Position numbers and translations under genes: made by a program
In this document: positions 1-9,555 of the stretch, piece by piece
How the letters are laid out: every line of letters starts with the position of its first letter
Position numbering within the stretch: the first letter of the stretch is position 1
Assembly (NCBI RefSeq): GCF_004197395.1
Contig: NZ_SELS01000057.1
Coordinates: 1-53,262, forward strand
Reading direction: 5' to 3'
Origin: Paraburkholderia sp. UYCP14C
GTDB lineage: Bacteria > Pseudomonadota > Gammaproteobacteria > Burkholderiales > Burkholderiaceae
Length of the DNA: 53,262 nucleotides
The notes under the pieces: generated by a model
What the model was told of the DNA's origin: nothing
Seen by the model: the letters and a program-made list of their open reading frames with translations, nothing else
The model's database searches: none

Positions 1-85
1 CTGCTACGTCGCCCTCAGGAAATTCAGATGAACCAAAACCGAGAACCGATCACGATTGACACGGAAAGTCATATCAATCCGCAGG

Positions 86-124
86 CGCTTTGCTGACATT
101 TGCGCGTCGGCGGCCGCGAATGCG
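86..124 (-). repeat. IS21-type end relic
   Basis: This stretch matches, in inverted orientation and with only a few differences, the right-end segment of the IS21-family element at about 4970-5007. Both share a GCTGACRTTYGCGCG core followed by TCGGCGGCCG. No transposase lies next to it, so it looks like an end left by another, mostly lost copy. The rest of 1-260 shows no supportable gene. Confidence 0.5.
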
Positions 125-260
125 AGGTCTCATGCACCGGATGCGCATTTTTGGCCCTCTAATGCGCGTTACAACGAATGCAAAGCAGAATTCATTGGTT
201 CACCAAGGGGGAGGGCCGCCTTTATCGTGAGCGGCCGTTGTACCTGAAGGTGAACCAATC

Positions 261-1349
261 ATGGAAGGATTCGCTCCGGCCGATGTGAACGCAGCTGCGT
301 CCAGACATGCGCAAAGTGCGGCCTATTTGAATGAAGCGCAGCGTGGGCAGGTGGCTGCCGAACGGGCATCGTGGACCTGGCGCACGGAGTGGCCGACGTG
401 GCTACTGATTTGCACGGTCTATGGGGCATGGTTTGGCGTCGCCATGCAAGCAAGCCGCATCGGGCTGCCGATCGCGATTCCGCTGCTGGCGATAGTGAGC
501 GCCTGGTTCATGTCGTTGCAGCACGAGTTGATTCACGGCCATCCGACTCGCTCGCCCATCATCAATGCCGCTCTTGGTTTCGCGCCGCTGGCGGTGTGGT
601 TTCCTTACTCGATTTATCGCCGCTCGCACTTGAAGCATCATGCCACCACGGCACTGACGGATCCGGTTGCTGACCCTGAAAGTTTTCTTGTCAGCTCCTG
701 CGACTGGCTCGAAGCACCACGGATCGTTCGGACGCTTTGGCGCGCGCGCGCGACATTTTCGGGACGCGTGATGATCGGCCCGGCCTTGACACTCGTATCG
801 ACGGCTCGCGACGCCAGCAGGCGCATTGCAAGCGGCGATTGGCGCGATCTGCCGGCGTGGGTGGCGCACGGACTGGCGTTGGCCGCGCTATGCGTCTGGC
901 TCGATCGAAAATGTGACATTCCCGCATGGCTGTTCGTTGTGGGTGTCGGATATCCGGCACTCTCCATCGCTTTGGTTCGGTCTTTTCAGGAGCACCGAAA
1001 TCACGCCGATCCGAAACGTCGCAGCGTCATCAACCATCCGTCGTGGGCCTGGCGACTGCTCTTTTTGAATAACAATCTGCATGCAGTGCATCACGACTTA
1101 CCATCGGTGCCATGGTTTGCTCTTCCGGCCGTCTACCGCCGTCACGCGAGCGCGTATGATCAGCGCAACGAGGGTTATATTGTGAGTGGCTATCTGGAAT
1201 GGTGGAGACGCTTTGCATTTACACCCGCCAGCTTTATTGCCCCTCCAGAAGGTCCATCTCGCGGCTTTGGTGAAGCCGCCACGGCTAAGACAACTTGTGC
1301 GCCGCGCGTGTCAGCGAAAATGCTGACCGCCGACGCGAAGCTGCGCTAA
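261..1349 (+). CDS. Membrane fatty acid desaturase / hydroxylase family protein
   Basis: A 362-residue integral membrane di-iron protein of the fatty acid desaturase superfamily. The histidine clusters of the family are visible: HELIHGH at about 88-94, HLKHH at 123-127, EHRNH at 244-248 and HAVHH at 274-278. Hydrophobic stretches around 45-85, 100-115 and 200-240 fit membrane spans. The ATG at 261 follows a GAAGGTGA ribosome-binding site. The next gene starts 48 bases downstream on the same strand, so the two may be co-transcribed. Family assignment is firm. Whether the substrate is an acyl lipid, a carotenoid-like compound or an alkane cannot be read from the sequence. Confidence 0.8.
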   Translation: MEGFAPADVNAAASRHAQSAAYLNEAQRGQVAAERASWTWRTEWPTWLLICTVYGAWFGVAMQASRIGLPIAIPLLAIVSAWFMSLQHELIHGHPTRSPIINAALGFAPLAVWFPYSIYRRSHLKHHATTALTDPVADPESFLVSSCDWLEAPRIVRTLWRARATFSGRVMIGPALTLVSTARDASRRIASGDWRDLPAWVAHGLALAALCVWLDRKCDIPAWLFVVGVGYPALSIALVRSFQEHRNHADPKRRSVINHPSWAWRLLFLNNNLHAVHHDLPSVPWFALPAVYRRHASAYDQRNEGYIVSGYLEWWRRFAFTPASFIAPPEGPSRGFGEAATAKTTCAPRVSAKMLTADAKLR

Positions 1350-1397
1350 GCCCAAAGGGCAAAAGCAAAAACATGCCGTCTTGCTTGTGAGCCTGTC

Positions 1398-2231
1398 ATG
1401 CCCACGGATCTGGTCGCCGCGTTACCGATGTACAACGTAACCCCGCAGCTTGCGCAAGTCTGGCGCGAGTTGGCGCAGGAATTGAATCAGCGCCTGGACA
1501 TGCACAGTAAGAGCGGGAGACTCGAAATCCTCTCGACTGACGAGGGGAGTTTGGATGCGATCTGGCGCCGGAGCGATTTACTCCTGTCGCAAACTTGCGG
1601 TTATCCGCTGACGCATGGCTTGGCCGAGCATGTGCATGTGCTTGGGGTGCCGATATTCGATGCACCAGGCTGCGAAAGGCACTTTTATTCCAGCGCGATT
1701 GTGGTTCGCCGGGCCGACCGCACGTCGTCGCTCGAGGATTACCGAGGAAAAATCGCGGCGTGCAATGACGACGATTCTCATAGTGGAATGAATGCGTTGC
1801 CTCACGCCATCGCGCCACTGGCGATCGGAGGTCGTTTTTTCAGCGGGGCGTTTCGAACCGGCTCACATCTGCTTTCGTTGCGCGCGGTGTGCGAGCACCG
1901 CGCCGATATCGCAGCAATCGACTGCGTGACGCTTGCATTTGCGCGTGACGTGCCGGGGCTCACCGAGCCGCTACGCACGCTTGGCTTTACACGCTCAGCG
2001 CCGGGTCTGCCGTTTATCGCATCCCGAAGCCTCGGTCGCGATACGCTTCGCCTGATTGGTCCGGCGCTGAATGATGTAATTGCTTCGCACGCGCTACTTG
2101 CCGGACGCCTGCGCCTGAGGGGATTGGTTTTACTCCCGGTAAGTGAGTATCAACCCATTCTCGATATGGAGGCCGAAGCCGCGCGCGCGGGTTATCCCAA
2201 TCTCTTGTGGAAGACACTTGCAAGGCGATGA
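1398..2231 (+). CDS. PhnD/SsuA-type periplasmic-binding-fold protein
   Basis: A 277-residue protein with the layout of PhnD-like phosphate/phosphonate-binding proteins: an N-terminal MYNV segment, a central DLLLSQTCGYPLTHG stretch and a later ADIAAIDCVTLAF segment that resemble the ligand-site strands of that family. No clear signal peptide is seen, so it may be a cytoplasmic or soluble solo binding protein. No ABC permease or ATPase is adjacent. It follows the desaturase closely, and a functional link is possible but not shown. The ligand is unknown. Confidence 0.65.
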   Translation: MPTDLVAALPMYNVTPQLAQVWRELAQELNQRLDMHSKSGRLEILSTDEGSLDAIWRRSDLLLSQTCGYPLTHGLAEHVHVLGVPIFDAPGCERHFYSSAIVVRRADRTSSLEDYRGKIAACNDDDSHSGMNALPHAIAPLAIGGRFFSGAFRTGSHLLSLRAVCEHRADIAAIDCVTLAFARDVPGLTEPLRTLGFTRSAPGLPFIASRSLGRDTLRLIGPALNDVIASHALLAGRLRLRGLVLLPVSEYQPILDMEAEAARAGYPNLLWKTLARR

Positions 2232-2572
2232 TTAGGTTCGCTTGAGGGACAAAGCCTATCAATATCGGGGGCGTATGAAAACCGCGCCACCTTTTTCAAG
2301 ACGTGATGGTTTCTCTAGTGTGAATGGAAAGTTCAGCAATGGCGGCGAGCTCTTCGGCCGGCAAGCCTGTGTCGGACTGCATTCGGATCCGCTTGACTGA
2401 CATTTGCGTATTTCGGACGAACGTGACCGGCCGTTTCGGGATGGTGACCGGCGATTTCGGCAACGTGACCGGGCATTTCGGGAACGTGACCGAGCGGACC
2501 GGAAGGCGGGATTGGCGTTGCGCATGACATCAAATACGCGGGTTATGCTCGCCGGCTTTTGCCGGAGAGAGC

Positions 2573-4096
2573 ATGCCCGCGCACCGGATGAACATGCGCA
2601 TGATCAAGGACGTTTTACGACTTAAATTCGACGGCGGCTTCTCGCACGATCGGATCGCCGCGTCACTGGGCATATCCAAGGGCGTGGTCACGAAGTACAT
2701 AGGACTGGCCGGTGCCGCCGGGCTGGACTGGGCAAGCGCCTGCGATATGGATGCAGGCGACCTCGAGCGGCGGCTTCTCGGCAAGCCCACGGGGCCGGCA
2801 GGCTACGCCCAGCCCGACTACGGACGCATCCACCAGGAGCTGCGTCGCAAGGGTATGACGCTGACGTTGCTGTGGGAGGAGTACCAGGCCGAGTTCGCGG
2901 ACCGGCAGACCTACCGCTATACGCAGTTCTGCGAGCACTACAAGGCGTTCACGAAACGCCTGAAGCGCTCGATGCGTCAGATTCACCGCGCCGGCGAGAA
3001 GCTGTTTGTCGACTTCGCCGGCCCCACGTTGCCGCTGACGACTGGACGCCGTGCGCACATCTTCGTGGCGGCCATGGGCGCATCGAGTTACACGTTCGCA
3101 TGCGCGACGCCAGCCGAAACGATGGAGGACTGGCTGGGCGGCATTGCTCGCGCGCTGACCCTCTATGGTGGCGTGCCGCAGTTGATCGTGCCGGATAACC
3201 CGCGCGCGATGATTGCCGATCCCGATCGCTATGAACCTCGCGCCGGCGACACCGTGCTGGACTTTGGGCGTCACTACGGCACGTCATTCCTTCCTGCACG
3301 CGTATATCGTCCGCAGGACAAACCGAAGGTAGAGGTTGCGGTCCAGGTCGTCGAACGCTGGATCATGGCGCGCCTGCGTCATCACCGGTTTGAGTCGGTC
3401 CACTCGGTCAATGAGGCAATCGGCCCGCTGCTCAGGAACCTGAATGAGAGGCCGTTCCAGAAACTGCCGGGATGTCGCGCCAGCGCATTCGCCCAGCTGG
3501 ACGCGTCGGCACTGCAGCCGCTGCCGGCGCAGCCCTATGAGCTCGCGCGCTTCAAGACAGTGACGGTTCACATCGACTATCACGTCGAAATCAACAAACA
3601 CCGCTACAGCGTGCCGCACGCGCTGGTCGGTCTCAAGCTCGATGCGCGCATCACGGCGGGCGCTGTCGAACTGCTGCATCGCGGTCGCCGTGTCGCCAGC
3701 CACGCACGCAACGAGCGCACAGGCGGCTACACCACCGTCGTCGAGCACATGCCGGCGGCGCACCGCGCTCATCTGGAATGGACGCCGCAGCGGCTGATTC
3801 ATTGGGGACAGCAGATCGGCGCGGCAACCGGCGTGCTTGTTACCCGGCTGCTGCAGGAGCAACGCCATCCGGAACACGGCTATCGGGCGTGCCTCGGATT
3901 GCTCTCGCTCTCACGTCGCTATGGCCGCGAACGTCTCGAAGCCGCCTGTGCGCTAGCACTGGAGTTGGGCGTGCATCGTTACCGCCACGTGCGTGACATC
4001 CTGATCAACAACCGCGACCGCGCTGCAGTGGCAACGCCTGCGGACTGGATCAGCCCGAGCCACGCGCATGTACGCGGCCCCGGCTACTACCAATAA
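2573..4096 (+). CDS. istA: IS21-family transposase IstA
   Basis: A 507-residue DDE transposase. The N-terminus carries a helix-turn-helix (about residues 10-40, with FSHDRIAASLGISKGVVTKYI). The catalytic core follows, with the first Asp in LFVDFAG near residue 145, the second in LIVPDNPRA near 205 and a Glu-containing stretch (PKVEVAVQVVERW) near 245. It lies 12 bases upstream of istB, the usual IS21 arrangement. The exact start is uncertain because a second in-frame ATG occurs at codon 6. It mediates cut-and-paste transposition together with IstB. Confidence 0.9.
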   Translation: MPAHRMNMRMIKDVLRLKFDGGFSHDRIAASLGISKGVVTKYIGLAGAAGLDWASACDMDAGDLERRLLGKPTGPAGYAQPDYGRIHQELRRKGMTLTLLWEEYQAEFADRQTYRYTQFCEHYKAFTKRLKRSMRQIHRAGEKLFVDFAGPTLPLTTGRRAHIFVAAMGASSYTFACATPAETMEDWLGGIARALTLYGGVPQLIVPDNPRAMIADPDRYEPRAGDTVLDFGRHYGTSFLPARVYRPQDKPKVEVAVQVVERWIMARLRHHRFESVHSVNEAIGPLLRNLNERPFQKLPGCRASAFAQLDASALQPLPAQPYELARFKTVTVHIDYHVEINKHRYSVPHALVGLKLDARITAGAVELLHRGRRVASHARNERTGGYTTVVEHMPAAHRAHLEWTPQRLIHWGQQIGAATGVLVTRLLQEQRHPEHGYRACLGLLSLSRRYGRERLEAACALALELGVHRYRHVRDILINNRDRAAVATPADWISPSHAHVRGPGYYQ

Positions 4097-4108
4097 AGAA
4101 GACCCACC

Positions 4109-4876
4109 ATGATGATGCAACAGACACTGACGCAACTGCGCACCCTGAAGCTGGACGGCTTCGCTGACGGCCTGGAAGAACAACTGACGCAGCCCGCTGC
4201 GGCCAGCCTGAGCTTCGAGGAACGCCTGTCACTGCTGGTCGACCGGGAAGCCAGTTGGCGTGACGATCGCCGTCGTACCCGACTGCTCAAGCAGGCGCGC
4301 CTCAAGTATCCGCAAGCCGCCATTGAAGATCTCGACACGCGCGCTGGCCGTGGCGTCGATCCACGCTCACTCACGAGTCTCGCGCTCGGTGAATGGGTCG
4401 AAGCCGGCTACAGCCTGCTCATCAGCGGTCCAACCGGCGCTGGGAAATCGTGGCTTGCTTGCGCCCTGGCCCAATACGCTTGCCGGCGCGGGCATTCGGC
4501 CTTGTATCTGCGCGTGCCGCGACTTGGCGAGGAGCTTCGCGTTCTGCACGGCAATGGCGGCTTCACAAAATGGCTGCTGCAAGTCGCCCGCGTTGACGTG
4601 CTCCTGCTGGACGATTGGGGAATGGCTCCCCTCGATGCGATGATCCGAAACGATCTGCTCGAGATGATCGATGACCGCTCGGCGGGAAAGGCGACCATCA
4701 TCACCAGCCAGTTACCGATTGAGCACTGGCATGGATGGATCGGCGACGAGACCATCGCCGACGCAATGCTCGACCGTCTCATGCAGCGTCATCACCGGAT
4801 CACGCTCACCGGTGAATCCCTCAGAAAATCATCCCCAAAACCCAACGTCCTGGAGTCCGAACTCGACCAGAACTAA
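4109..4876 (+). CDS. istB: IS21-family helper ATPase IstB
   Basis: A 255-residue AAA+ ATPase related to DnaC. Walker A is GPTGAGKSW near residue 110 and Walker B is VLLLDDWG near residue 165. The N-terminal 90 residues hold the helical IstB domain (TLKLDGFADGLEEQL). It starts 12 bases after istA and is full length for the family. IstB assembles on target DNA and stimulates IstA. There is no sign of decay. Confidence 0.9.
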   Translation: MMMQQTLTQLRTLKLDGFADGLEEQLTQPAAASLSFEERLSLLVDREASWRDDRRRTRLLKQARLKYPQAAIEDLDTRAGRGVDPRSLTSLALGEWVEAGYSLLISGPTGAGKSWLACALAQYACRRGHSALYLRVPRLGEELRVLHGNGGFTKWLLQVARVDVLLLDDWGMAPLDAMIRNDLLEMIDDRSAGKATIITSQLPIEHWHGWIGDETIADAMLDRLMQRHHRITLTGESLRKSSPKPNVLESELDQN

Positions 4877-5194
4877 CAAGAAAATCTACAATCAACACCG
4901 CGCAACGCACAACCCCGCCGAATCGGTCACGTTCCCGAAATCGGCGGTCACGTTCGCCGAAATACGCAACATTGGCGGCCGCCGACGCGCGAACGTCAGC
5001 AAAAGCGATCGGTCGCTGCCGCGCAATCGCCGGTGCCCGAATGTCAGCTAAGGCCGAGATGCACTCATAGGATATCAGGCAGGTTCCCGAACGAACCGGC
5101 CGTTCGAGTGGCGGCTTTGTTGGAAAGGCGAGTGGCAACAACTGGACCGGTTTCAGCCCGATTGAATCGATAGCATTCAGATGAACATTTCACT

Positions 5195-5478
5195 GTGGTG
5201 AGCGCGACCTTTCTCGGCGTCTATTGCACGACGCTTGCCGAGATGTTCCCCAAGCGCTCGCGCGCAACCTCGCTCGCCGTGGTCAATAACGTCGTCGTGC
5301 TGATCTTCGGCGGCTTTGCACAGACTTTCGTGACCTGGCTCATTGCGCTCACGGGCTCGCCGCTGGCACCGGTGCTCTACGTAATATCGGCGTCGCGCTC
5401 AGTCTCGTGGCCGTCATTGCGCTCAAGCCGGGCCATTTCAGGCAGTTCGGCACAAAGCCCGCACAAACCACCGGATGA
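5195..5478 (+). pseudogene. MHS-family MFS transporter, C-terminal remnant
   Basis: The translation matches the last third of metabolite:H+ symporter (MHS) proteins: FLGVYCTTLAEMFPKR, then a VNNVVVLIFGGFAQTF helix and ALTGSPLAPVLYV. The reading frame shifts near 5382, after which another frame continues IGVALSLVAVIALKPGH to a stop at 5476-5478. The N-terminal two thirds are missing, and the IS21 element ends 150 bases upstream. This is a truncated and frameshifted relic, probably trimmed by rearrangement around the insertion sequence. Confidence 0.75.
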
Positions 5479-5562
5479 CCGTGGGGGTTTTGTCCAATTA
5501 GCGTTTTAATTCACGGTGCCACGCCTCGACAGGCGGTTTGAATCGACAAAAATGGCACTCCC

Positions 5563-6999
5563 GTGATTGGCCGCTTCAACTGGAAACGTCAAAACAGTTC
5601 TACGCCGGACTTCATTGCCCTGGCTTCCACCCTCATCATTGCCTGCGCGTTTTTCATGGAGGCGGTGGATGCAAACATCATCGTCACAGCCTTGCCGGCA
5701 ATGGCTCGTAACTTCGGCAGCGACCCCGTCGCGCTGAAAATCGCGGTCACCAGCTACGTCGTCAGTTTGGGGGTATTCATTCCGATCTGTGGCTGGCTAG
5801 CCGATCGCTTTAGCGCGCTTTCGGTTTTCCAAACGGCTATCGGCATTTTCGTCGTCGGGTCGCTGATTTGCGCGGCATCGCCGTCGCTGCATATGTTCAC
5901 GTTTGCGCGCTTCGTCCAGGGCATCGGCGGTGCGTTGATGGTGCCGGTCGGGCGCATCATCGTCGTGCGCGCTGTGCCCAGGCATCAGTTCATCCGTGCG
6001 ATGAACTATCTCAGCGTGACATGGTACGCCGGGCCGGTCATTGCCCCGCTGCTTGGCGGCTTCATCGCGACCCACCTGCACTGGCGACTGATGTTCTTCA
6101 TCAACGTCCCGATCGGCCTCGCCGGCATCTATCTGAGCGGTCGCTACATCGCGAACACGAAAGAGCCGCATCCCGGACCGTTCGACTCGGCCGGGTCCCT
6201 GCTTTCCGCATCCGGCGCGACGTTCGTTCTACTCGGACTCTCGCTCGTCGATAGCCAGATCGTCAAAGACTCGACTGCATGGGAAATGTCGCTTGCAGGC
6301 GTCATTCTGCTTGCGCTCGACGTGTGGTATGCGAAACAGGCGCCAAAACATGTACTCGACTTGCGCTTCCTCCGTATTCCCACCTTCCGCGCCAGCGTGC
6401 TCGGCGGATCGCTGTTTCGTATCGGATGCGGAGCGGTGCCGTTTCTGCTGCCCTTGTCGCTGCAGGTGGGGCTCGGTATGACCGCATTCCATTCAGGTCT
6501 CGTCACGTGTGCATCCGCGTTTGGAAGCCTCTTCATGCGTCCGTTCACGTCCCTGGCGCTTCGCCGGTTAGGCTTCCGGTCGGTGCCTCTCTACAACGCG
6601 GCGATATCGGCTGTCGCCACTGCCGCCTTGGGCATTTTCACGACCGGGACGCCAACCTCGGCGCTCTGGATTCTGGTACTCGTCAGCGGGTTCTTCTCCG
6701 CGTTGCAGTTCACGACCCTCAACACGATGATCTATGCGGACATCGACAGCCCCGACGTGGGGGCCGCCACGAGCCTCGGCAGCGTCGTCCAGCAGGTATC
6801 GCTAGGTTTAGGCGTCGCGCTCGGCGATATCTCGTTGCAGGTTTCGCGCGCCATACTCGGTCGCACGCATCTCGAACCTGCGGATTTTCTGTTTGCCTTC
6901 CTCGTTGCGGGTCTGCTTTCGCTCGGCTCGATCCGCATGATCCGTCCTCTTCCGCGCAATGCGGCTGACTCGATGGTGCGCGACGGGACAGGCCATTGA
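5563..6999 (+). CDS. DHA2-family MFS transporter
   Basis: A 478-residue proton-driven exporter of the EmrB/QacA (DHA2, 14-helix) group. The first helix carries the motif FFMEAVDANIIVTALPAMA typical of DHA2. A loop 2-3 motif (GWLADRFSALSVF) and the motif C-like GNVPIGLAGI region (FINVPIGLAGIYLS) are visible. The start used is GTG at 5563, as no better in-frame ATG is nearby. It stands alone, downstream of the MHS relic. Substrate unknown; drug, dye or aromatic-acid efflux are all possible. Confidence 0.85.
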   Translation: MIGRFNWKRQNSSTPDFIALASTLIIACAFFMEAVDANIIVTALPAMARNFGSDPVALKIAVTSYVVSLGVFIPICGWLADRFSALSVFQTAIGIFVVGSLICAASPSLHMFTFARFVQGIGGALMVPVGRIIVVRAVPRHQFIRAMNYLSVTWYAGPVIAPLLGGFIATHLHWRLMFFINVPIGLAGIYLSGRYIANTKEPHPGPFDSAGSLLSASGATFVLLGLSLVDSQIVKDSTAWEMSLAGVILLALDVWYAKQAPKHVLDLRFLRIPTFRASVLGGSLFRIGCGAVPFLLPLSLQVGLGMTAFHSGLVTCASAFGSLFMRPFTSLALRRLGFRSVPLYNAAISAVATAALGIFTTGTPTSALWILVLVSGFFSALQFTTLNTMIYADIDSPDVGAATSLGSVVQQVSLGLGVALGDISLQVSRAILGRTHLEPADFLFAFLVAGLLSLGSIRMIRPLPRNAADSMVRDGTGH

Positions 7000-7139
7000 G
7001 AAAGCGCACTTCCGAAGTTTCTTTCTTTTGCCGCAAGGCCGATTGGCGCGTGCCTATTGCCGAGCCGCCGCGTGCGGTGTGAAATGCAGCGCTTCGCTCG
7101 ACGAGCGTGAGTTGGGCTTCGCGTGCTTTTCCGACCGGA

Positions 7140-7944
7140 CCCCGGCTAGACGAATTGCGCGGAACCGAGCACCCGGTAGTTAGGATTGGTACTGCCGGTC
7201 GGATTTCGGTGGCCGTGCCCGAACCAGGCTTTGGGCGCAAGGCGGGGCGGTCATATTCGCAACTGCCGTACGTCGCCCAGAAGAGTTCCCAATGTGCGCC
7301 GTTCACGCGGCCGAATACGATGGTGCCGCCGGTGAACTCGACGTTCATTCGCGACTGCCCGAGCTTGCGGTTGACCTCGGCCATCGCGCCGGCGTTGTAG
7401 GCCGGCTTGGCCACGTTGCCGAGCGGCAGCAGGTTCAGTCCGTGCGGAGCCGCCGCAAGGTGGCCGCGTGCGGTGTTGTACAGGTTATTCAGGTAAGCGG
7501 TGCAAGCCGGCAGTTCCAGCGTCGGCTGCAAGCCGCCCAGGTGACCGCCCGGCGCATTGGCCTGATTGTTCGCGTGGTAGACGACGATGGACCCCGGTAC
7601 GCCGTGCACGCTGTCGACGTAGACCATGCAGCCGGCAGGTTGGTCGTCAGAAACGACTGCGGCGCCGCTCCTCCGCCCGGCGCCGGGAGCACCATCGAAG
7701 TGATTTCGCCGGTCGCGAATGGCAGGAAATAGGTGTCACCGGCGGGCGCGGCCTGCGGATTCAGGCTCGCGAGGCCGGCAATGCCGACGCCGACATTCAT
7801 CGCCGGATTCAGGTTGACCCGGCAGTTCGCCGCCGTGTAGTGACGGTGCAAGCCGTTGACCAGCGGCACGAACGCCCCGCCGTTGAAGTTGCCGGTCGAC
7901 ACCGTGGTCGGGAGCGTACGACAGTTGGCGACGTTGATTGGCAT
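7140..7944 (-). pseudogene. Frameshifted gene for a conserved protein of unknown function
   Basis: From ATG 7944 (MPINVANCRTL) the minus-strand frame reads well to about residue 103 (SFLTTNLPA). The sense then moves to another frame (GCMVYVDSVHG...) near 7634, consistent with loss of one G in a CTG-CCG-GGC-TGC context. The second frame continues through YHANNQANAPGGHLGG, HGLNLLPLG and ELFWATYGSCEYDRP, then loses sense near 7140. The composition (Gly, Asn and Pro rich, spaced cysteines) suggests an extracellular or coat-like protein, but I do not recognise a function. A sequencing error could also cause the shift. Confidence 0.5.
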
Positions 7945-8190
7945 TTCCGGGTGGCCTCCGGTTCGCTGTGGCGAGTGGCTTGCACGACGATACGCGCAAG
8001 TTCTTCGCGTCGTCAACCCGCTGGCTTCACCGAAAGATGATGCTCGCCACGATGGCTCCAGCACGTGGGAAAAGCAATCACGCGAGCTGCTTACGTAAAA
8101 ACCCCGACGGCAAAGCCTATCAGTCAATCCTTCATTGACACCTCTTACGGTATCGTGATCCAATCATATCGTTCCGTATATGCATACGCT

Positions 8191-8207
8191 GTTCCTCATA
8201 TAAGAAC
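8191..8207. promoter_or_regulatory. Palindromic operator 1 (bicupin 1 promoter)
   Basis: GTTCCTCATATAAGAAC, one mismatch from the GTTCC-N7-GGAAC palindrome that recurs in this window. It lies 52 bases upstream of the bicupin start at 8259. A further half-like site, GTTCCGTATATGC, begins at 8171, so two regulator dimers could bind. Probably the operator of the 8259-13493 operon. Confidence 0.7.
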
Positions 8208-8258
8208 ACGCGAATGCGCCTTTGCATAAAAGATCGTCCCGTATAAGGAGAGATAGCG

Positions 8259-9479
8259 ATGCCGCACGAAAAAGACCTTGCCCACTGGCACGAACCCGCT
8301 GGCCACAAAAAAGCCGGTTTTGGCGAGTTCAAGAAGCAGCCGACGCCCTATGACATCTTCATGGAAAGCGAAGGCGTTCCGGTCTTCCGTGACATCGGTA
8401 TCAAGGACGTGCGCGATCTGCCGATGGTGGAATGGAAGCGTAAGGGCGGCCGTGGCCACTACATCCAGCTGTTGGGCACGGAAACGAAGTGGGGCTGCTA
8501 TGTGGTTGAAGTGCCCGCAGGCGGCGCGCTGAACCCCGAAAAGCACATGTTCGAAGAAATCTACTGGGTGGTCGAAGGCCGTGGAACCACCGAGGTTTGG
8601 CTTGAAGGCGAAGGCCGCAAGCACGTCTTCGAATGGCAAGCCGGTTCGATGTTCTCCATTCCGATGAACGCATGGTTCCGTATCGTTGACGGCTCGAACT
8701 CGGGCGCGATCCTTCTCGCAGGCAACACGGCACCGAACGTGATGAACCAGATCAACAACGTCGAAGCGGTGTTCAACAACCCGTTCGTGTTCCGTGACCG
8801 CTTCAGCGCAGACGAAGACTTCTACAAGCCGCGCGATGAGATCGAAACGGATCCGGTTCGTGGTCTGGCTCGCCGTCGTACCAACCTGATCACCGATGCG
8901 GTCAACTGCGACCTGCCGCTCGACAACCGTCGTTCGCCAGGATATCGCCGCGTCGAGCCGTTCATGACGGAAAACTGCTTCTACTTCTGGATCGGCCAGC
9001 ACGAACAAGGCCGCTACTCGAAGGCTCACGCTCACACGTCGGCAGCAGTTCTCATCTGCCTGAAGGGTGAAGGCTATACGTACACGTGGCCGGAAGAATG
9101 CGGCGAAAACCCGTGGGCCGACGGTCACGCGGACAAGGTTCGTCGCCTCGATTACGGTTACGGCGGCATGGTGACCGCGGCGCCGGGCGGCGCACGCTGG
9201 TACCACCAGCACTTCAGCACATCCAAGGACCCGTTCCGTCTGACGGCATGGTTCGGCCCGCACAACCCGGGTCGCGATCCGGGTGCCCCGGGTTCGAAGC
9301 ACAACGACTACACGGCTCAGGACGTCGGTTCTGGCGGCACGGCTATCCCCTACTGGATGGAAGATCCGTACATCCGTCGAGAGTACGAAGCACGCCTCGA
9401 GAAGAACGGCGTCCAAAGCCGGATGGACCCGTCGTGGTACGTCAAGCCGGAAAAGAGTGTCGCTGACTCGGTGGTCTAA
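8259..9479 (+). CDS. Bicupin protein, gentisate-dioxygenase-like fold
   Basis: A 406-residue protein with two cupin domains. The first (about residues 60-160) keeps the fold but lacks the HxH metal motif (NPEKHMFEE) and the distal His (PMNAWFR). The second (about 235-345) has HAH at 257-259 and HQH at 316-318, enough for a three-His metal site, but no Glu in the usual place. It is a paralogue of the bicupin at 44142. The start has an AAGGAG site 9 bases upstream. It leads an operon with an EutA-like ATPase, a peptidase-like hydrolase and an aromatic-acid transporter. A ring-cleavage dioxygenase is the leading guess; metal and substrate are unknown. Confidence 0.75.
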   Translation: MPHEKDLAHWHEPAGHKKAGFGEFKKQPTPYDIFMESEGVPVFRDIGIKDVRDLPMVEWKRKGGRGHYIQLLGTETKWGCYVVEVPAGGALNPEKHMFEEIYWVVEGRGTTEVWLEGEGRKHVFEWQAGSMFSIPMNAWFRIVDGSNSGAILLAGNTAPNVMNQINNVEAVFNNPFVFRDRFSADEDFYKPRDEIETDPVRGLARRRTNLITDAVNCDLPLDNRRSPGYRRVEPFMTENCFYFWIGQHEQGRYSKAHAHTSAAVLICLKGEGYTYTWPEECGENPWADGHADKVRRLDYGYGGMVTAAPGGARWYHQHFSTSKDPFRLTAWFGPHNPGRDPGAPGSKHNDYTAQDVGSGGTAIPYWMEDPYIRREYEARLEKNGVQSRMDPSWYVKPEKSVADSVV

Positions 9480-9499
9480 CGCGTTCGCGTAGTTAGTCC

Positions 9500-9533
9500 A
9501 TAGGGCTGTGTTCTTGTGGGGACACAGCCCTAT
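9500..9533 (+). terminator. Strong hairpin between bicupin and EutA-like gene
   Basis: A perfect 12-bp stem (ATAGGGCTGTGT paired with ACACAGCCCTAT) with a 10-base loop, followed by CTTTTG. It sits 20 bases after the bicupin stop and 22 before the EutA-like start. It may be a partial terminator or an mRNA-stabilising hairpin that makes the bicupin more abundant than the downstream proteins. Confidence 0.7.
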
Positions 9534-9555
9534 CTTTTGTGTACTGGAGACAAGC

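Larger units (their letters stand above)
2397..5048 (+). mobile_element. IS21-family insertion sequence (istA-istB)
   Basis: About 2.65 kb with two transposition genes. The left end (2397) reads CTGACATTTGCG and carries four GTGACC-containing repeats spaced about 20 bases apart. The right end carries two such repeats in inverted orientation (about 4927-4960) and ends in a GTCAGC inverted match at 5043-5048, with another GTCAGC copy at 4994-4999. Multiple terminal repeats are typical of IS21. Because two candidate right ends exist, the exact boundary and the target duplication are not settled. Both genes are intact, so the element may still be active. Confidence 0.8.

Noticed and set aside
2573-4876. 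IS21 element as the carrier of the catabolic genes
   Set aside because: No matching second intact copy is seen on the far side of the cluster, so a composite transposon is not supported.
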